Positions 1-5,100 of a stretch of 5,553 nt of DNA are shown piece after piece. The notes below the pieces were generated by a model. It saw nothing but the letters and a program-made list of their open reading frames with translations, was not told the origin of the DNA and searched no databases. The stretch is taken from contig CAAGMP010000300.1 of the NCBI GenBank assembly GCA_900771065.1, positions 1 to 5,553 of the forward strand, read 5' to 3'. Numbering within the stretch: the stretch's first letter is position 1; each line of letters begins with the position of its first letter. A program made the translations under genes and the position numbers. This stretch comes from an uncultured Acinetobacter sp. (lineage in GTDB: Bacteria; Pseudomonadota; Gammaproteobacteria; Pseudomonadales; Moraxellaceae).

Positions 1-1
1 A

Positions 2-274
2 GATACATCTGTATATATGGATGCATTAGAGACTTTGGGAGCCTCTATATATCGCTCATCTATAGGAATAAAATATTTAAATTTAAGTGCAGAAATTACA
101 TTCGATGAATCAATAGAAATTTCCAGAAAACTTAGTCAAAAGTTTATGACGAAAGAAAACTTTTACTTTCTTAAATCTTTTTCGTATTTACCAAGAGATT
201 ATAAATATGAAAACTTTTTGACAGACTTAGACAAAGTCGAGAATAAAAATGATTTAAGCTTTTCTATTAATTAG
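2..274 (+). CDS. Partial hypothetical protein, C-terminal end only
   Basis: The reading frame is open from base 2 to a TAG stop at 272-274 and has no stop before the first ATG (17-19). The gene therefore most likely starts left of the window, and only its last 90 residues are visible. I do not recognise a family. The visible part has no membrane segment or signal peptide and is rich in Lys, Asn, Phe and Tyr. It ends in a charged, probably flexible tail (from about LTDLDKVENKND). Base composition is about 27% GC by direct count (73 of 274), clearly lower than the fatty-acid genes at the other end, which may point to recent acquisition. No ribosome-binding site precedes the ATG at 17, which also favours a partial gene. 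It could instead be a decayed fragment. Confidence 0.55.
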   Translation, partial: DTSVYMDALETLGASIYRSSIGIKYLNLSAEITFDESIEISRKLSQKFMTKENFYFLKSFSYLPRDYKYENFLTDLDKVENKNDLSFSIN

Positions 275-326
275 AAGTTTTGACATCATAAAACAGTATC
301 CCCTATCAGTAAATTCAAAGACTTAG

Positions 327-428
327 TGCGTATTCCTCTTTTAAAGTCTTTCCTAATGCGTGACTGCTGAATCCCTCTAAATCTCCCTTTAAAAGGGAGA
401 CTTTGTCACGTCATCAATTTGATACGCA
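327..428. repeat. Nested inverted repeats in the spacer
   Basis: Three pairs of inverted arms lie inside one another: TGCGTAT (327-333) with ATACGCA (422-428), CGTGAC (359-364) with GTCACG (405-410), and the perfect palindrome at 382-400. A further pair, AAAGACTT (317-324) with AAGTCTTT (344-351), crosses the left arm. The arms are not equally spaced, so this is not a single clean hairpin, but transcribed RNA could fold back on itself. A decayed miniature inverted-repeat element or a genus-specific intergenic repeat would look like this. Neither a target-site duplication nor a coding frame is apparent. Confidence 0.4.
382..400. repeat. Perfect 19-nt palindrome
   Basis: TCTCCCTTT, one central A, and AAAGGGAGA form a perfect inverted repeat with 9-base arms. 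Similar CTCCCTTTAAAAGGGAG cores recur, as far as I remember, in spacers of Acinetobacter genomes, so a dispersed intergenic repeat is the most likely identity. It lacks the loop and T-tract of a normal intrinsic terminator. A dimeric DNA-binding protein site is the alternative. Confidence 0.5.
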
Positions 429-448
429 TAGTTCCCTATCCTGAGCAA

Positions 449-472
449 GTTTTAAAGCACTGCCTTTAAAAC
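449..472 (-). terminator. Possible weak terminator hairpin behind the sbmA unit
   Basis: GTTTTAAAG (449-457) and CTTTAAAAC (464-472) are perfect inverted arms of 9 bases around a 6-base loop. The hairpin lies 13 bases past the stop of the downstream gene of the sbmA unit, where a terminator is expected. The stem is mostly A-T and no run of T follows on the minus strand, so it would be weak if it works at all. It may instead belong to the repeat cluster on its left. Confidence 0.3.
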
Positions 473-485
473 AACAGTTAAAAAA

Positions 486-980
486 TCACTGCCCACGAAT
501 CACACCCAACTTATTCCAAATATCAGGGGTTAAAAAAGTCGTAACCAACGTACCCAAATCAACATAACGCACAACATCTTTTAACTGCTGTTTCATTTCA
601 GGTGTTTTCATAATTTGTTCACCTGTAATTTGACCCAAATCTTGAAAACTTTCACCCACTGCTTTTAAGCCATCGGTTTGAATCACCGCTTTAGTTTGAC
701 TCGCGCATTGATCGACCAAAATACGCTGTAAAGTTTGTGCTAAAGTTTGGTCTAATTTTTGTTTTTGTTCGGGCGTTACTTGGCTCAATGCTTTTAAATC
801 GGGATGGGCAGCCAAAGCCACAAAAGTCCACTGTAAAACTACGGTTTTGTCCTGCGCCGTGGTCGACTGTACCAAACATTCACTGAGTTTTTCGACTGTT
901 GGCGAATTTGCCATGGTATTTTGTGCAGTAAAAATAAATAAACTCGATAAAATTAAAGCACTTACTTTGCGAAATAACAT
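486..980 (-). CDS. Secreted, probably periplasmic protein encoded next to sbmA
   Basis: Unknown function. Residues 1-24 form a typical Sec signal peptide: basic MLFRK, a hydrophobic stretch (about 6-17) and an Ala-type cleavage site after TMA. There is no lipobox Cys, so the mature protein should be soluble in the periplasm. It is mostly predicted-helix-like, with a Gln-rich middle (about 64-90) and two Cys (35 and 92) that could form a disulfide. The start chosen is the ATG at 978-980, because AGGA (989-992) lies 8 bases upstream and the signal peptide then begins properly. The ATGs at 996-998 (170 residues, overlapping sbmA) and 987-989 are in frame but lack a well-spaced site. The gene begins 10 bases after the sbmA stop, so the two are surely co-transcribed and probably translationally coupled. 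In E. coli sbmA is also followed by an envelope protein gene, yaiW, but this protein is far shorter, lacks the lipoprotein signal, and shows no likeness that I can see. Confidence 0.8.
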   Translation of the reverse strand: MLFRKVSALILSSLFIFTAQNTMANSPTVEKLSECLVQSTTAQDKTVVLQWTFVALAAHPDLKALSQVTPEQKQKLDQTLAQTLQRILVDQCASQTKAVIQTDGLKAVGESFQDLGQITGEQIMKTPEMKQQLKDVVRYVDLGTLVTTFLTPDIWNKLGVIRGQ

Positions 981-990
981 ACATTGCATC

Positions 991-2187
991 CTATTCATCT
1001 AAAGTCGATTCAAACATTTTTAAACGCTTATAAATAGATAACAACTCGATAATTGTAGGCCAAGAAGCAATTAAATATTGGAATGATTCTCGCACTTTGC
1101 CAAATACATTTAAAATTTGCATCATTAAACCTAAAGTAATTGCACCCGCAGCAATACTCGGAAAAAGCACAAATAAACCAAATAAATTATCGAGTTGCAT
1201 ATACCAAATACGCACTAAATTAAAATAAGCATAATGAAAATATAAACGAAAATAATTAAAACGAACTTTAGAAAATAATTCTTTTAAAGTTAATGGATCG
1301 GCACGGTTTTCATCATCTTCACCATAAACCAATTCTTTTCGATATGCTGCTTCAACTTTTTGGTTGTTAAATTCTAAACCGGGCAATTTATAACCCACAA
1401 GCATTAAAATGACCGTTCCCAAAACTGCCCATGTAATTGCTGCCCAAACCAAAGCATTTGGCAATGCGCCAACCACAGGAATAGATTTGACATGTTGTGA
1501 AAGTTCAAATAAAACAGGTAAAAAGGCAATTAAAACCATTAATGCTTCAATTAAGCTTACGCCTAAACCTTCCATTGTTTTGGCAAAACGCATGGTATCT
1601 TCTTGAATACGTTGTGAAGCCCCTTCAATATGACGCAATTTTTTCCAATTTTCAGCGTAAAAATTGTTCATTGCGGTGCGCCAACGGAAAATATAATGAC
1701 TAACAAAAAACAAATTAAACACAGCAAAAGTAACATAAACCATTGCAATATAAAGAAAAGTTAAAGTTTCACTATACAGTAAATTAACATTTCCTCCACC
1801 ACTGCCTAACATTTTTTGAATTAAATCATAAAATGGGTTGTACCAAGCATTAATAACAACGCTTACTTGAACCCCAAACCAAATGTTAAATAAAATAAAA
1901 GCAGAACCCCAAACCGACCATTTTTGCCACGGATTGTCCGATTTAAACTTCCAAAACAAAGCAAAAATCGTTGTCGCTACACCAAACCACAAATAAAACC
2001 ACACAAATGCCGCAGACCAAAAACGACTGATTCCAATTGGTAATTCGGCTTCATGGTATCCTTGCGGAAAACCAAGATATTCACCCCAAGCATTGCCCCC
2101 CGTGTACCACAGCGCAATATTGACACCCGACCAAATTAACAGAGAGATAAAAAACCATTTTGGTGAAGGAAAAAAGGATTTAAACAT
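991..2187 (-). CDS. sbmA: SbmA/BacA-type peptide transporter
   Basis: Inner-membrane importer that uses the proton gradient to bring peptides and related compounds into the cytoplasm. Known substrates of E. coli SbmA are microcins B17 and J25, bleomycin and proline-rich antimicrobial peptides. The 398 residues match the E. coli protein (406) nearly end to end. The start MFKSFFP is shared, as are NAWYNPFYDLIQ (113-124), the block around FVSHYIFRWRTAMN (161-174), the RHIEGA...QEDTMRF block (185-201), the KLPGLEF...YRKELVYGEDD block (267-292), the NYFRLYFHYAYFN block (311-323) and IYKRL near the end. Hydrophobic segments lie near residues 11-29, 57-80, 88-112, 140-163, 207-228, 243-266 and 334-360. 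It has the ABC-transporter-like membrane fold of this family but no ATPase domain. A Gly-rich stretch (128-132) sits in the loop before the fourth segment. The start is fixed by homology. The ribosome-binding site is weak: GGGA lies about 12 bases upstream. Confidence 0.95.
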   Translation of the reverse strand: MFKSFFPSPKWFFISLLIWSGVNIALWYTGGNAWGEYLGFPQGYHEAELPIGISRFWSAAFVWFYLWFGVATTIFALFWKFKSDNPWQKWSVWGSAFILFNIWFGVQVSVVINAWYNPFYDLIQKMLGSGGGNVNLLYSETLTFLYIAMVYVTFAVFNLFFVSHYIFRWRTAMNNFYAENWKKLRHIEGASQRIQEDTMRFAKTMEGLGVSLIEALMVLIAFLPVLFELSQHVKSIPVVGALPNALVWAAITWAVLGTVILMLVGYKLPGLEFNNQKVEAAYRKELVYGEDDENRADPLTLKELFSKVRFNYFRLYFHYAYFNLVRIWYMQLDNLFGLFVLFPSIAAGAITLGLMMQILNVFGKVRESFQYLIASWPTIIELLSIYKRLKMFESTLDE

Positions 2188-2258
2188 TTATTTGTAACAT
2201 CCCATATTTTTATGAAAATAAAGATAGATCATCATGTTATCGCCATGTCATCTAAAAA

Positions 2259-2277
2259 AGTATAGTTTTTTCATATA
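2259..2277 (-). promoter_or_regulatory. Candidate -10 elements of the sbmA promoter
   Basis: Two -10-like hexamers read towards sbmA: TATATG (2277-2272) and TATACT (2264-2259). Neither has a good -35 hexamer. With the first, transcription would begin near 2265 and the CRP-like site would be centred near -42, close to the usual place for activators that overlap the -35 region. With the second, the site would be near -55. Absence of a -35 fits activator dependence, but this is inference from spacing only. Confidence 0.35.
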
Positions 2278-2299
2278 CAGTTCGTTACACATTAAATAA

Positions 2300-2315
2300 T
2301 GTGACATAAATCACA
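2300..2315. promoter_or_regulatory. CRP/Vfr-type binding site, perfect consensus
   Basis: TGTGACATAAATCACA is an exact match to the TGTGA-N6-TCACA consensus of the cAMP receptor protein. The symmetry continues partly into the A/T flanks. It lies between two divergent genes, 54 bases before the 64-residue gene and 113 bases before sbmA, so it could control either or both. An extra inverted pair, CACATT (2288-2293) with AATGTG (2298-2303), overlaps its left half. The regulator in this kind of organism would be the CRP homologue often called Vfr; binding is inferred. Confidence 0.6.
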
Positions 2316-2354
2316 TAATTGTAAAATAACTCATCAAATAAAAAGATAAGGGAA

Positions 2355-2360
2355 AAGGAG
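2355..2360 (+). promoter_or_regulatory. Ribosome-binding site of the 64-residue gene
   Basis: AAGGAG lies 8 bases before the ATG at 2369, a near-ideal Shine-Dalgarno sequence. It is the best evidence that this short, unrecognised reading frame is really translated. Confidence 0.75.
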
Positions 2361-2368
2361 CAATAAAA

Positions 2369-2563
2369 ATGTCTAAAGACATTGTGGAACTACTTGAAAA
2401 TGTAGTGTTAACCAAAGAAGGGTGTTTACCAATTCATCTTGAAAAAGGCACTTTGCTGAAAATTTTGATGCGAACGCCACAGAAACTCATTGTCAGTAAT
2501 GACCATATGTTCAATTTTACAATCAGTTTAAATGAACAAAATAAAGTTTGGCGTTTACTTTAA
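2369..2563 (+). CDS. Small hypothetical protein, 64 residues
   Basis: I do not recognise the family. The gene looks real: it has a strong AAGGAG ribosome-binding site, starts with ATG at the head of an intergenic region holding a CRP-like site, and ends 7 bases before a strong terminator hairpin, so it probably forms its own transcript. The protein has no signal peptide or membrane span and is expected to be cytoplasmic. The first 15 residues look helical. Residues 18-64 alternate hydrophobic and polar residues with turns (KGT at 26-28, SND at 43-45, NEQNK at 55-59), as in a small beta-sheet or barrel; this is an impression from the sequence. There is one Cys (19). It is divergent from sbmA and convergent with acpP, and neither position tells its job. 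Loss of the shared regulatory site would affect both it and sbmA if the site serves both. Confidence 0.75.
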   Translation: MSKDIVELLENVVLTKEGCLPIHLEKGTLLKILMRTPQKLIVSNDHMFNFTISLNEQNKVWRLL

Positions 2564-2570
2564 AGCAATA

Positions 2571-2596
2571 AAAAACCACCTAAACAGGTGGTTTTT
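2571..2596. terminator. Bidirectional intrinsic terminator
   Basis: AAAAACCACCT (2571-2581) and AGGTGGTTTTT (2586-2596) pair perfectly over 11 bases around the loop AAAC. T-runs occur at the 3' side on both strands, so it can end the plus-strand 64-residue gene (stop at 2563) and the minus-strand acpP transcript (stop at 2611). Confidence 0.92.
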
Positions 2597-2610
2597 CGCT
2601 CAAAATTAGA

Positions 2611-2847
2611 TTAACCTAATTTTTTGCTTACGTAATCAATTGCAGATTGAACTGTTGTGATTTCGTTTGAATCTTCGTCAGGAATAGTAATGTCAAAATC
2701 GTTTTCGAAAGACATAACTAATTCAACTAAGTCCAAAGAGTCAGCACCTAAGTCATCCATGAAAGATGCTTCGTTTTTGATTTCTTCAGCCTTAAGACCA
2801 AGTTGTTCTGCAACCGCTTGTTTAACGCGTTGTTCGATGTCGCTCAC
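2611..2847 (-). CDS. acpP: Acyl carrier protein
   Basis: Small acidic cytoplasmic carrier that holds growing acyl chains on a 4'-phosphopantetheine arm during fatty-acid synthesis. The arm is attached by holo-ACP synthase to the Ser of the GADSLD motif (Ser37 in the 78-residue protein). The protein also shows the acidic recognition helix right after it (DLVELVMSFEND) and the usual four-helix layout, and matches the normal family length. The start is the GTG at 2845-2847: GAGGAGA (2854-2860) sits 6 bases upstream, and the protein then begins (M)SDIEQRVKQ like other ACPs. The ATG five codons further upstream lies inside that ribosome-binding site and would add residues no ACP has. The gene follows fabG after 86 bases, which hold a probable own promoter, sensible for so abundant a protein. 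In E. coli fabF follows acpP; here a terminator does. Confidence 0.97.
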   Translation of the reverse strand: MSDIEQRVKQAVAEQLGLKAEEIKNEASFMDDLGADSLDLVELVMSFENDFDITIPDEDSNEITTVQSAIDYVSKKLG

Positions 2848-2853
2848 AGGAAT

Positions 2854-2860
2854 TCTCCTC
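2854..2860 (-). promoter_or_regulatory. Ribosome-binding site that decides the acpP start
   Basis: GAGGAGA on the minus strand precedes the GTG start (2847) by 6 bases. The in-frame ATG at 2860-2862 overlaps this site by one base, so it cannot be served by it. Confidence 0.85.
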
Positions 2861-2887
2861 ATTGCTTGTGGCGTTTTGAATGCCGTT

Positions 2888-2915
2888 AGTGTAATTGAAT
2901 CTAAAATATTTGCAA
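2888..2915 (-). promoter_or_regulatory. Candidate acpP promoter
   Basis: TTGCAA (2915-2910) as -35 and TACACT (2893-2888) as -10 are 16 bases apart, each matching the sigma-70 consensus at 4 of 6 positions. Transcription would start near 2881, giving a leader of about 34 bases. Location between fabG and acpP fits the separate acpP promoter known in E. coli. Confidence 0.45.
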
Positions 2916-2933
2916 AGTTTTATCCATGAAACC

Positions 2934-3668
2934 TTAGTTCATGTATAAACCGCCATTCACATGTAAAACATTACCTGTAATGTAACTTGCACGATCTGAA
3001 GCAAGGAAGCTCACTGCATCGGCAATATCTTGTGGATTGCCTAAACGGTTTAATGCAACCTGTTCAATCATTTTTTTACGAATTTCTTCGCTTAACTGTT
3101 CGGTCATTTCCGTAGCAATAAAGCCCGGTGCAACCGCATTGACAGTAATTTGACGGCTACCCATTTCTTTTGCCAAACTACGTCCAAAAGCTTCCATTGC
3201 CGCTTTAGCTGCTGAATAGTTTGATTGTCCCGGATTAGCAAAGTGTGCCACAACAGAACTGATATTGATGATGCGTCCAAAACGAGCTTTGGTCATGCCT
3301 TTAAGCACACGTTTTGATAGGCGATAAACTGCTTTTAAATGAATATTTAAAATGTCATCCCAATCATCTTCTGACATACGCAACAACAAATTGTCTTTAG
3401 TAATGCCTGCGTTATTCACTAAAACCAAAACCGAACCATAATTTGCTTCAATATCTGAAACTAAAGCGTCAATTGCTGCACCATCACGCACATCTAAAAC
3501 TTTACCTACGCCATTTTCAGCAAATTGTTCAGTTAATTTTTCTGCGCCTGATTCAGAGGTTGCTGTACCGACAACAAAAAAACCATCTTGAATGAGTTGT
3601 TGTGCGATTGCTGCGCCAATACCACGGCTTGCACCTGTAACTAAGGCAACTTTACGTTCTTGTGTCAT
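2934..3668 (-). CDS. fabG: 3-oxoacyl-ACP reductase (short-chain dehydrogenase)
   Basis: NADPH-dependent cytoplasmic enzyme that reduces 3-oxoacyl-ACP to 3-hydroxyacyl-ACP, the first reduction of each elongation cycle; it works as a tetramer in the known family members. Length is 244, the same as E. coli FabG. The Rossmann glycine motif TGASRGIG is at 11-18, NNAG at 85-88, the catalytic Ser138, Tyr151 and Lys155 are all present (ISSVV, and YSAAK), PG at 181-182 follows, and the C-terminal HVNGG is at 236-240. Oddity: the residue aligned with the usual catalytic Asn110 is His110 (LNIHLKAVY), with an Asn two residues earlier. The start ATG overlaps the fabD stop by four bases (ATGA), with AAGGA (3677-3681) 8 bases upstream inside fabD, so translation is probably coupled. 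Its substrate carrier AcpP is encoded next. Confidence 0.96.
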   Translation of the reverse strand: MTQERKVALVTGASRGIGAAIAQQLIQDGFFVVGTATSESGAEKLTEQFAENGVGKVLDVRDGAAIDALVSDIEANYGSVLVLVNNAGITKDNLLLRMSEDDWDDILNIHLKAVYRLSKRVLKGMTKARFGRIINISSVVAHFANPGQSNYSAAKAAMEAFGRSLAKEMGSRQITVNAVAPGFIATEMTEQLSEEIRKKMIEQVALNRLGNPQDIADAVSFLASDRASYITGNVLHVNGGLYMN

Positions 3669-4651
3669 GCAATTTTTCCTTCAGCCACTACAATGGCATT
3701 TAACGCATCTTCCATACGCGATTTACTGTCCAATGGAAATGCTTTTTCAACTTTTGGTAAACGTTTGGCTAAATTGGCTAAAACATTACCCGGACCACAT
3801 TCCACAATATATTCAATCCCTTCATCTTGAAGAAATTGCATGGTTTTTGTCCATTGCACAGATTGATATAATTGCTCAGTTAATGCTTTGGTTAGCTCAG
3901 GCACGTTTTGCGCAATTTCTGCGTTGACATTTTGTATTACACGAAGGTATGGTAACTCAATGGCAGTTTGTTCCAATGCTTTGGAAAATTCTTCTGCAGC
4001 GTGTTTCATTAATGAGCAATGCGATGGCACAGAAACAGGCAAGGCAATTGCTTTACCACCATTTTCTTTGGCTAAGTTCATAACTTCTTGAACTAGAAGT
4101 GTATCGCCCGCAATGACAACTTGCCCTACTGCGTTGTAATTTGCTGCTTCAACAGAGCCACGTCCATGCATATTAGCGTATTCACATAATTCAAGTACTT
4201 TGGCGTCATCTAAACCTAAAATAGCCGCCATAGCACCTTGACCTTGTGGAACAGCATGCTGCATAAGCTGACCACGTAAGTTCACTAACTTTACTGCATC
4301 CGCTAAAGTTAAAGCACCCGCTGCAACTAAAGCACTGTATTCCCCCAAAGAATGACCTGCCAAATATTTTGGCACGACACCACCAGACTCAAGCCAAACG
4401 CGCCATAATGCAATACTTGCAGTCAATAAAACAGGCTGAGTAAACTCAGTTTGATCTAATTTTTCACCTGTTTGTGCAATTTCCCATAAATCGAAACCCA
4501 AAGCTTCAGACGCTTCTGCAAAAGTGGCTTTGATACTTGCAAACTGTTCTGCAAGTTCAGCAAGCATACCTGCTTTTTGCGAACCTTGCCCTGGAAAGAC
4601 AAAGGCTGTTTTTGTCCCCAATGGAAGTTGTTCAAATTGTGTAGCAGACAT
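3665..4651 (-). CDS. fabD: Malonyl-CoA:ACP transacylase
   Basis: Moves the malonyl group from CoA to acyl carrier protein, supplying the two-carbon donor for fatty-acid elongation in the cytoplasm. The GQGSQ motif is at 21-25, the nucleophile elbow GHSLG at 99-103 with Ser101, the carboxylate-binding Arg at 126 (in LRGQLM), the catalytic His at 211 (SVPSH), and the C-terminal GPGNVL at 286-291. With the ATG at 4649-4651 the protein has 328 residues, somewhat longer than the 309 of E. coli because of extra residues at the N-terminus. That start is chosen because AAAGGA (4658-4663) lies 6 bases upstream. The frame stays open to an ATG at 4717, but those 22 extra residues are not FabD-like and would overlap the probable promoter. 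The gene follows rpmF after a terminator and overlaps fabG by ATGA. The usual plsX and fabH of the E. coli cluster are absent here. Confidence 0.96.
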   Translation of the reverse strand: MSATQFEQLPLGTKTAFVFPGQGSQKAGMLAELAEQFASIKATFAEASEALGFDLWEIAQTGEKLDQTEFTQPVLLTASIALWRVWLESGGVVPKYLAGHSLGEYSALVAAGALTLADAVKLVNLRGQLMQHAVPQGQGAMAAILGLDDAKVLELCEYANMHGRGSVEAANYNAVGQVVIAGDTLLVQEVMNLAKENGGKAIALPVSVPSHCSLMKHAAEEFSKALEQTAIELPYLRVIQNVNAEIAQNVPELTKALTEQLYQSVQWTKTMQFLQDEGIEYIVECGPGNVLANLAKRLPKVEKAFPLDSKSRMEDALNAIVVAEGKIA

Positions 4652-4657
4652 AACAAA

Positions 4658-4663
4658 TCCTTT
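4658..4663 (-). promoter_or_regulatory. Ribosome-binding site that decides the fabD start
   Basis: AAAGGA on the minus strand is 6 bases before the ATG at 4651. The upstream in-frame ATGs at 4664-4666 and 4715-4717 have no comparable site. Confidence 0.8.
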
Positions 4664-4676
4664 CATCAAAAAAATG

Positions 4677-4705
4677 TTTATATTGGTAGAATGATTAAAA
4701 TACAA
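4677..4705 (-). promoter_or_regulatory. Candidate fabD promoter
   Basis: TATAAA (4682-4677) is a 5-of-6 match to the -10 consensus, with TTGTAT (4705-4700) 17 bases upstream as a poor -35. Transcription would begin near 4670, leaving a leader of about 19 bases. A promoter is expected here because the rpmF terminator separates fabD from the genes upstream. Confidence 0.5.
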
Positions 4706-4710
4706 ACGTT

Positions 4711-4739
4711 TTTTCATGCAAACTTATTTTCGATGCAAA
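4711..4739 (-). repeat. Tandem direct repeats upstream of the fabD promoter
   Basis: On the minus strand TTTGCATCGAAAA (4739-4727) is followed after 4 bases by TTTGCATGAAAA (4722-4711); the copies differ only by one extra C. A third, partial copy (TTGCAT) is at 4780-4775. The pair lies directly upstream of the candidate -35, at about -41 to -69 from the proposed start, where an activator or repressor could act. No known operator is recognised. Confidence 0.4.
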
Positions 4740-4781
4740 ATGTAGCATTTAATTTTTCTTTTCGTAATTGCGAAATGCAAC

Positions 4782-4809
4782 AAAAAAGGGAGCATTTGCT
4801 CCCTTTTTT
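4782..4809 (-). terminator. Intrinsic terminator of rpmF
   Basis: AAAAAAGGGAGC (4782-4793) and GCTCCCTTTTTT (4798-4809) pair perfectly over 12 bases around a 4-base loop. On the minus strand the hairpin begins about 30 bases after the rpmF stop and ends in six T. It should separate the yceD-rpmF transcript from fabD at least partly. The stem is symmetrical, so it could also act on plus-strand transcription. Confidence 0.9.
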
Positions 4810-4839
4810 TCACTAAGCTTACACTTAATGCTGGATCAA

Positions 4840-5025
4840 TTATTCAGCATCAGCTGCTTTAGCGAACAATTGACGACCACGGTAAACACCATCTTTAGAT
4901 ACATGGTGACGACGATGAGTTTCACCAGTCGCTTGGTCTACAGTTAAAGCATTCTCGGTTAAAGCGTCATGTGAACGGCGCATGTCACGGCGAGAGCGAC
5001 TTTTACGGTTTTGCTGAACGGCCAT
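4840..5025 (-). CDS. rpmF: 50S ribosomal protein L32
   Basis: Component of the large ribosomal subunit. The 61-residue, very basic protein begins MAVQQNRKSRSRRDMRRSHD, the typical bacterial L32 start, and carries the THRRHH and YRGRQL motifs at 37-42 and 48-53. It has no Cys, so it is the form without a zinc site. AAGGAG (5031-5036) precedes the ATG by 5 bases. The gene follows yceD after 75 bases, the same order as in E. coli and many other bacteria, and is followed by a strong terminator. A probable own promoter lies in the gap. Confidence 0.97.
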   Translation of the reverse strand: MAVQQNRKSRSRRDMRRSHDALTENALTVDQATGETHRRHHVSKDGVYRGRQLFAKAADAE

Positions 5026-5087
5026 GATGGCTCCTTACAAAAATCGAAAAAAATGGATCAGAACAAGTTCAGTTGTCTTAACTCAAA

Positions 5088-5096
5088 AGTATAACA
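5088..5096 (-). promoter_or_regulatory. Candidate extended -10 promoter of rpmF
   Basis: TGTTATACT reads towards rpmF: an extended -10 TGn followed by TATACT (5 of 6). No clear -35 is seen, which extended -10 promoters tolerate. Transcription would begin near 5081 with a leader of about 56 bases. It would let rpmF be made apart from yceD. Confidence 0.4.
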
Positions 5097-5100
5097 CGAT

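Noticed and set aside
275..485. A CRISPR array or tRNA in the repeat-rich spacer
   Set aside because: The repeats are short inverted arms, not regularly spaced direct repeats, and no cloverleaf can be made from them.
691..879. Minus-strand open frame of 62 codons
   Set aside because: It is inside the sbmA partner gene in another frame and lacks a ribosome-binding site; the outer frame has a clear signal peptide.
1409..1703. Two overlapping plus-strand open frames
   Set aside because: Both are antisense to the well-conserved middle of sbmA.
2288..2303. CACATT/AATGTG inverted repeat as a separate terminator or operator
   Set aside because: Short stem, no T-run, and half of it is the CRP-like site; noted only as part of that region.
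2657..2929. Plus-strand open frame of 90 codons
   Set aside because: Antisense to acpP and its promoter region; a shadow of the conserved acpP codons.
3592..3927. Plus-strand open frame of 111 codons
   Set aside because: It lies antisense across the fabG/fabD junction, both of which are certain genes, has no ribosome-binding site that I can see, and its product has no family-like features.
3888..4091. Plus-strand open frame of 67 codons
   Set aside because: Antisense shadow within fabD.
4652..4717. N-terminal extension of FabD by 22 residues
   Set aside because: The extension has no ribosome-binding site, does not resemble FabD proteins, and covers the likely promoter; AAAGGA marks the ATG at 4651.
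4577..4816. Plus-strand open frame of 79 codons
   Set aside because: It runs antisense through the fabD 5' end, its promoter region and the rpmF terminator hairpin, which argues against coding.
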